The notes below the pieces were generated by a model. It worked only from the letters and a program-made list of their open reading frames with translations. It was not told where the DNA came from and made no database searches. Shown one piece after another: positions 5,401 to 7,657 of a stretch of 7,657 nt of DNA (position 1 is the first letter of the stretch; every line of letters begins with the position of its first letter). The position numbers and the translations under genes were made by a program. This DNA comes from Pseudomonadota bacterium. Its GTDB lineage: Bacteria > Pseudomonadota > Gammaproteobacteria > Xanthomonadales > Xanthomonadaceae. The DNA is taken from positions 1 to 7,657 of the forward strand of contig JAFAFD010000478.1 in NCBI GenBank assembly GCA_023423675.1, read 5' to 3'.

Positions 5401-7657
5401 AAGCGCGTGCGGCACTGGCCAATGTGGGGGCGACCACGGGCGTACGCGTGGGCGCCGACCTGCCGTCGGCCGTCGCCAACGTGCGCGGCGTGGCCGGTGA
5501 TGGACAGGTGCAGGTGTATTTCGATGCGGCGTCGGCCGGCAGTGGCGCCATCGTCGATTACACGGTGACCGCGCAGCCGGGTGGCATCAGCACAACCGGT
5601 ACGAGCTCGCCGATCACCGTGAGTGGCCTGGCCAACGGCAGCGCCTACCGTTTCGTGGTGGTTGCACGCAGTGAGTACGGCAGCGGCGCGGCGTCGGCTG
5701 CCTCGGCAGCGGTGGTGCCGTTGCCGGACCTGGCCGTGGCCGATTCCAGCATCGCCGTGCCTTACGGGGCCGCAGCCGTCGTGCTGCCGCTGTCGGTCAC
5801 CGGTGTGGCCGAGCAGGTGCAGGTGACCGTGGGCCCGCAGCATGGTCGGGTTGACGTGCAGGGCATGACGCTGCGTTACACGCCGGTCGCAGGCTATGCC
5901 GGCACCGACAGCATCACCTACACCGTCAGCGATGGCTTCCGCACGTCGGCGCCGGCCAGCATCACGATCACCATTGGCACGCCGACCGTGGTCCTGCAGT
6001 CCGCCGTGTTGCCGCAGGCCGTGGCCGGTACGGCGCTGGACGCGCAGCTGTCCAGCAGCGGTGGCGCAGCGCCTTACACCTACGCGATTGTTGGCGGTAG
6101 TCTGCCGACGGGCCTCAGTCTGGATCGCAGCGGGCACCTGGCGGCTACGCCGGTCGCGGCGGGTCGTTTCGAGATCGAGGTCGAGGTGACCGACAGCAGT
6201 TCCGGCACCGGTCCCTTCCGCGCGCGCCGCGCCTTCGTGCTGGACGTGGCGGCGCCGCAGATCGAGGAAGTGGAAGCGCCGCTGCCGCCGGCAACCCAGG
6301 CCGGCCCGGTCAGCCTGCGCCTGCAGGCGCGTGGCGGTACCGCGCCGTATGCGTTCCGCCTGATCTCGGGCGCGCTGCCGCCCGGCGTGCTGCTGTCCAG
6401 CGACGGCCAGCTGCAGGGCGTGGCCACCCTGGCCGGCGTGTTCGATTTCGACGTGGAAGTCAGCGATACCTACGGCTTCACCGGTGTGGCGCGCTACCAG
6501 CTGAAGATCGTGCAGGCCACGCAGGCGATCACCGCCTTCAGCGTGGACCCGGCAACGCCGGTCTACAGCGAGGGCGGCAGCTTCGAGGTCTCCGCCGAGG
6601 GCGGCGCGTCGGGCCAGCCGCTGCGTTTCGGCAGCAGCAGCCCCGCGGTCTGCAGTGTGAGTGGCACCCGCGTCGCGATGCTGGCGGCGGGGCGTTGCGT
6701 GCTGACCGTGGACCAGGATGGCGATGCCAACCATGAAGCAGCGCCGCAGCAGCAACGCATCGTCGAGATCGCGCTGGCCGTGCCGGTGCTGGCGTGGAGT
6801 GCCGACCTGCAGCGCCTGCTGGAACAGGGCAGCTTCGAACTGCCGCTGCCGACCAGCGCGAGCCCGGGTGCCTTCAGCTTCCACAGCAGCGACACCGCGG
6901 TGGCCAGCATCGACGGCCGCACCGTGCACGTGCACGGCGAAGGTCGTGCGGTGATCACTGCCGAACAGGCCGCTGCGGGCAGCTATGCCGCCGCCAGTGT
7001 CGAGCTGGTGCTGGTGGTGAACGTGCGCCCGGACCCGACCCGCGACCCGGGCGTGACCGGGTTGCTGCAGGCGCAGGTGGACGCCAGCGTGCGCTTCGCC
7101 AACGCGCAGCAGGCCAACATCCGCGAGCGCCTGCGCCAGGTGCGTGCCGGCGGCAACGCCGACAGCAACACGCTGTCGGTGTCTACCGGCGCGCGTGGAC
7201 CGGATGCGGCGTCGCTGCCGCTGGGCCAGGCGATGGCGAACGAGCGTCCGCTGCTGCCCGCCGGCTGGGGCACGTGGGCCTCGGGCTCGGCCACCTATGG
7301 CCGGGGCGGCCCCAGCGGGGCAGGGCGGTACGACCTGCGCAGCGATGGCCTGACCGTGGGCGTGGATCGTCGCCTCGGCGACAGTGCGTTGTGGGGCGTG
7401 GCCGGCAGCATCGGCCGCAACGACAGCGAGCAGGATGATGCGCGCACGCGCCTGCAGGCCGACCAGCGTTCGCTGGCGCTGTACGGCCTGTGGCGTGGCA
7501 ACGAACACGTGTTCGTCGATGCGGTGCTGGCCACCGGCGACCTGCGCTTCGACCTGCAGCGCTGGAGTCGCGATGCCGGTGCGATCGCGGTGGCCCGTCG
7601 CGAGGGCTCGCAGTGGTTCGGTTCGCTGGCGCTGGGCTATGAGCAGGTGCTGTCGGG
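2481..7657 (+). CDS. Giant Ig-like repeat autotransporter, 3' end beyond window
   Basis: One uninterrupted frame of 1725 codons, still open at the window edge. It predicts a type V secreted surface protein: exported through Sec, inserted as an outer-membrane barrel, with a long passenger outside. In order: signal peptide (1-33 or 1-36; basic start, hydrophobic VVWMCVVLLQLLAG, cleavage after AQA or ASA); unrecognised domain 38-143 bounded by C38 and C141; putative-Ig (He_PIG-like) 147-234; Fn3 236-322; cysteine-paired Ig 324-407; Fn3 408-497; acidic DG module 498-615; Fn3 616-701; cysteine-paired Ig 702-785; Fn3 786-876; DG module 877-994; Fn3 995-1081; cadherin/Big_9-like 1082-1168; He_PIG-like 1169-1258 and 1259-1346; cysteine-paired Ig 1347-1433; a related Ig without cysteines 1434-1514; helix about 1525-1556; barrel from W1596 (GTWASGSATYG, then DGLTVGVDRRLG), about half present. 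Adhesion or biofilm function is inferred from architecture only. Confidence 0.88.
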   Translation, partial: MSAVAGKSGLGRGVVWMCVVLLQLLAGTGVAQAASAACEAIKLIGTTTNETRTFAQGAFLPGESLTVSFSDSGENIGNLPTSADAIIFRSSNFAQVGYDYRSNTGSAGAHTATIASSFLAANGLFMSIKTGRYISPVQINCISTATQPLQLAAPAMQQFTVGSPVDVNLTASGGTLPYSFGINIGTLPAGLVLEPSGRLHGTPQVAGAFSVSVEVTDAAAASAHQPLTGSIAAIAPDAPGQVVAVAGDGEAVVSFTAPAQTGGAPIVEYAVMASTGEWALGTQSPITVTGLANGMPVQFQVIANNGSQASQPSLASAAVTPMTGQTIQFDAPGDRPLGSLLALQATASSGLAVEFESLTPLVCVLESAGNLRLSALGTCTVRALQPGNAGTRAAQPVERSFSVVAAQASAPTLLRVQRIGATSVDVYFDAPASDGGSSIISYEVLTLPTRAVITGGSSPVRVNRLRSGETYTFAVRARTATGPGAFSAGSDPVTMPSVPRVTSLLLPADGRYLAGASLDFLLVLDQPVTVQGVPALQLSIGGQQVAARYRSGSGSNQLAFSYTVVPGQSDEDGISIDGVQLGGGSIRSSDDIDAVLTLSGVGATTGILVGAQPAGAPSITDVVAGDGTATLQFAAPAQDGGSPVLDYLVTAQPGGLQQQATGSPVVFTGLRNGVAYRFTVTARTAAGLGVVSTASDDVVPMAQQQIQFDALDAQPFGSTPQVLAIASSGLPVALSSSTPRVCSVAADGRVTLLAAGTCSIDADQAGDTATHAAARVSRSFAVLAVVPGAPRITAVVLAAGSVDVSFQAPAFDGGSAVDSYLLQALPGGQSVRGSGSPLRIDGLPAGIAHRFVVTAFNAAGAGAVSLPSDPLTVQGAPAVTAVQVPSVGRYLAGQVLAFAVQFDQALQVGAAPQLLLRIGSQRRVATLSTVETDAQGSVLRFQYTLQADDRDEDGIEVESLQAAAGSLRNAQGTEARAALANVGATTGVRVGADLPSAVANVRGVAGDGQVQVYFDAASAGSGAIVDYTVTAQPGGISTTGTSSPITVSGLANGSAYRFVVVARSEYGSGAASAASAAVVPLPDLAVADSSIAVPYGAAAVVLPLSVTGVAEQVQVTVGPQHGRVDVQGMTLRYTPVAGYAGTDSITYTVSDGFRTSAPASITITIGTPTVVLQSAVLPQAVAGTALDAQLSSSGGAAPYTYAIVGGSLPTGLSLDRSGHLAATPVAAGRFEIEVEVTDSSSGTGPFRARRAFVLDVAAPQIEEVEAPLPPATQAGPVSLRLQARGGTAPYAFRLISGALPPGVLLSSDGQLQGVATLAGVFDFDVEVSDTYGFTGVARYQLKIVQATQAITAFSVDPATPVYSEGGSFEVSAEGGASGQPLRFGSSSPAVCSVSGTRVAMLAAGRCVLTVDQDGDANHEAAPQQQRIVEIALAVPVLAWSADLQRLLEQGSFELPLPTSASPGAFSFHSSDTAVASIDGRTVHVHGEGRAVITAEQAAAGSYAAASVELVLVVNVRPDPTRDPGVTGLLQAQVDASVRFANAQQANIRERLRQVRAGGNADSNTLSVSTGARGPDAASLPLGQAMANERPLLPAGWGTWASGSATYGRGGPSGAGRYDLRSDGLTVGVDRRLGDSALWGVAGSIGRNDSEQDDARTRLQADQRSLALYGLWRGNEHVFVDAVLATGDLRFDLQRWSRDAGAIAVARREGSQWFGSLALGYEQVLS
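3186..4325 (+). repeat. Four-domain passenger block, copy 1
   Basis: Residues 236-615 of the autotransporter: Fn3, cysteine-paired Ig, Fn3 and acidic DG module. Each landmark recurs in copy 2 at a nearly fixed offset: GL-NG of the first Fn3 at 3348 and 4485 (1137), the IQFDA start of the Ig at 3459 and 4596 (1137), and RYLAG of the DG module at 4011 and 5145 (1134). The copies are clearly related in protein but strongly diverged, so the duplication is old. Confidence 0.8.
4326..5462 (+). repeat. Four-domain passenger block, copy 2
   Basis: Residues 616-994, repeating the order of copy 1. It is followed at once by another Fn3 (995-1081), whose landmarks sit exactly 1140 bases after those of the first Fn3 here, as if a third block had begun and then been replaced by other Ig types. 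An exact 22-base match between the two Fn3 units (4424-4445 and 5564-5585) lies at the same 1140-base offset. The acidic module of this copy carries a complete D-x-D-x-D-G at residues 949-954. Confidence 0.8.
7050..7657 (+). other. Autotransporter helix and start of the beta-barrel
   Basis: This is the translocator part of the autotransporter gene. After the last Ig module comes a short linker (RPDPTRDPG), then a predicted amphipathic helix from VTGLLQAQVDASVRF to about residue 1556, of the type that threads the barrel. A low-complexity Ser/Gly/Ala-rich linker follows. From W1596 the sequence shows alternating hydrophobic strands, short polar turns and aromatic belts (GTWASGSATYGR, LTVGVDRRLG, WGVAGSIGR, LALYGLWR, VFVDAVLATG, WFGSLALGYEQVL) as in PF03797. 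About 130 residues are visible against a usual 260-300, so the rest, including the terminal aromatic signal, lies outside the window. Confidence 0.8.

Noticed and set aside
6794..7438. A + strand frame of 214 codons inside the autotransporter
   Set aside because: It is out of frame with the barrel-coding sequence, has an Arg/Gly/Ala-rich product without motifs, and lies wholly within the supported gene.
4467..7508. A 1013-codon open frame on the - strand opposite the autotransporter
   Set aside because: Its product is a run of Arg, His, Gln and Ala with no domain, no signal and no hydrophobic core. It is what the complement of strongly G/C-third-position coding DNA gives. The + strand frame here has clear Ig and barrel domains.

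Overview
The window looks like chromosome from a GC-rich gammaproteobacterium of the Xanthomonadaceae, most likely Stenotrophomonas. This rests on strong G/C third-position bias, a DnaB protein of the gammaproteobacterial type, and an intergenic palindrome built on GGGGTCAGAGCCC, a repeat I recall as common in Stenotrophomonas and Xanthomonas genomes. The genus is inferred, not proven. All supported genes lie on the + strand.

Layout: (1) Bases 1-107 hold what may be the tail of an upstream gene and a weak terminator-like hairpin. (2) 108-668 encodes a complete 186-residue NAD(P)H-dependent FMN reductase of the ChrR/YieF type. (3) The 227-base gap 669-895 is unusually structured. It holds a three-armed REP-like palindrome, a possible extended -10 promoter, a perfect consensus DnaA box flanked by two degenerate copies at about one helical turn, and a perfect 8-bp stem-loop just before the dnaB ribosome binding site. 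(4) 896-2326 is dnaB, the replicative helicase, complete with all its motifs. (5) 2327-2480 holds a stem-loop after dnaB and a leader with competing hairpins. (6) 2481 to the window end is one uninterrupted reading frame of 1725 codons that runs off the edge. It encodes a very large surface autotransporter: signal peptide, a cysteine-bounded N-terminal domain of unknown type, about fifteen Ig-like beta-sandwich modules, a short helix, and the first half of a C-terminal outer-membrane beta-barrel.

The three genes do not form an obvious pathway. Each has its own ribosome binding site, and the structured gaps suggest separate transcription units. The flavoprotein is a soluble redox enzyme, DnaB is core replication machinery, and the autotransporter is an envelope or adhesion-type protein. 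The most interesting material is in the autotransporter and the dnaB leader. Within the autotransporter passenger, a four-domain block (Fn3, cysteine-paired Ig, Fn3, acidic DG-motif module) of about 380 residues occurs twice in tandem, and three Ig modules share a pair of cysteines at nearly constant spacing. Long open frames on the - strand opposite dnaB and the autotransporter are best explained as codon-bias shadows.
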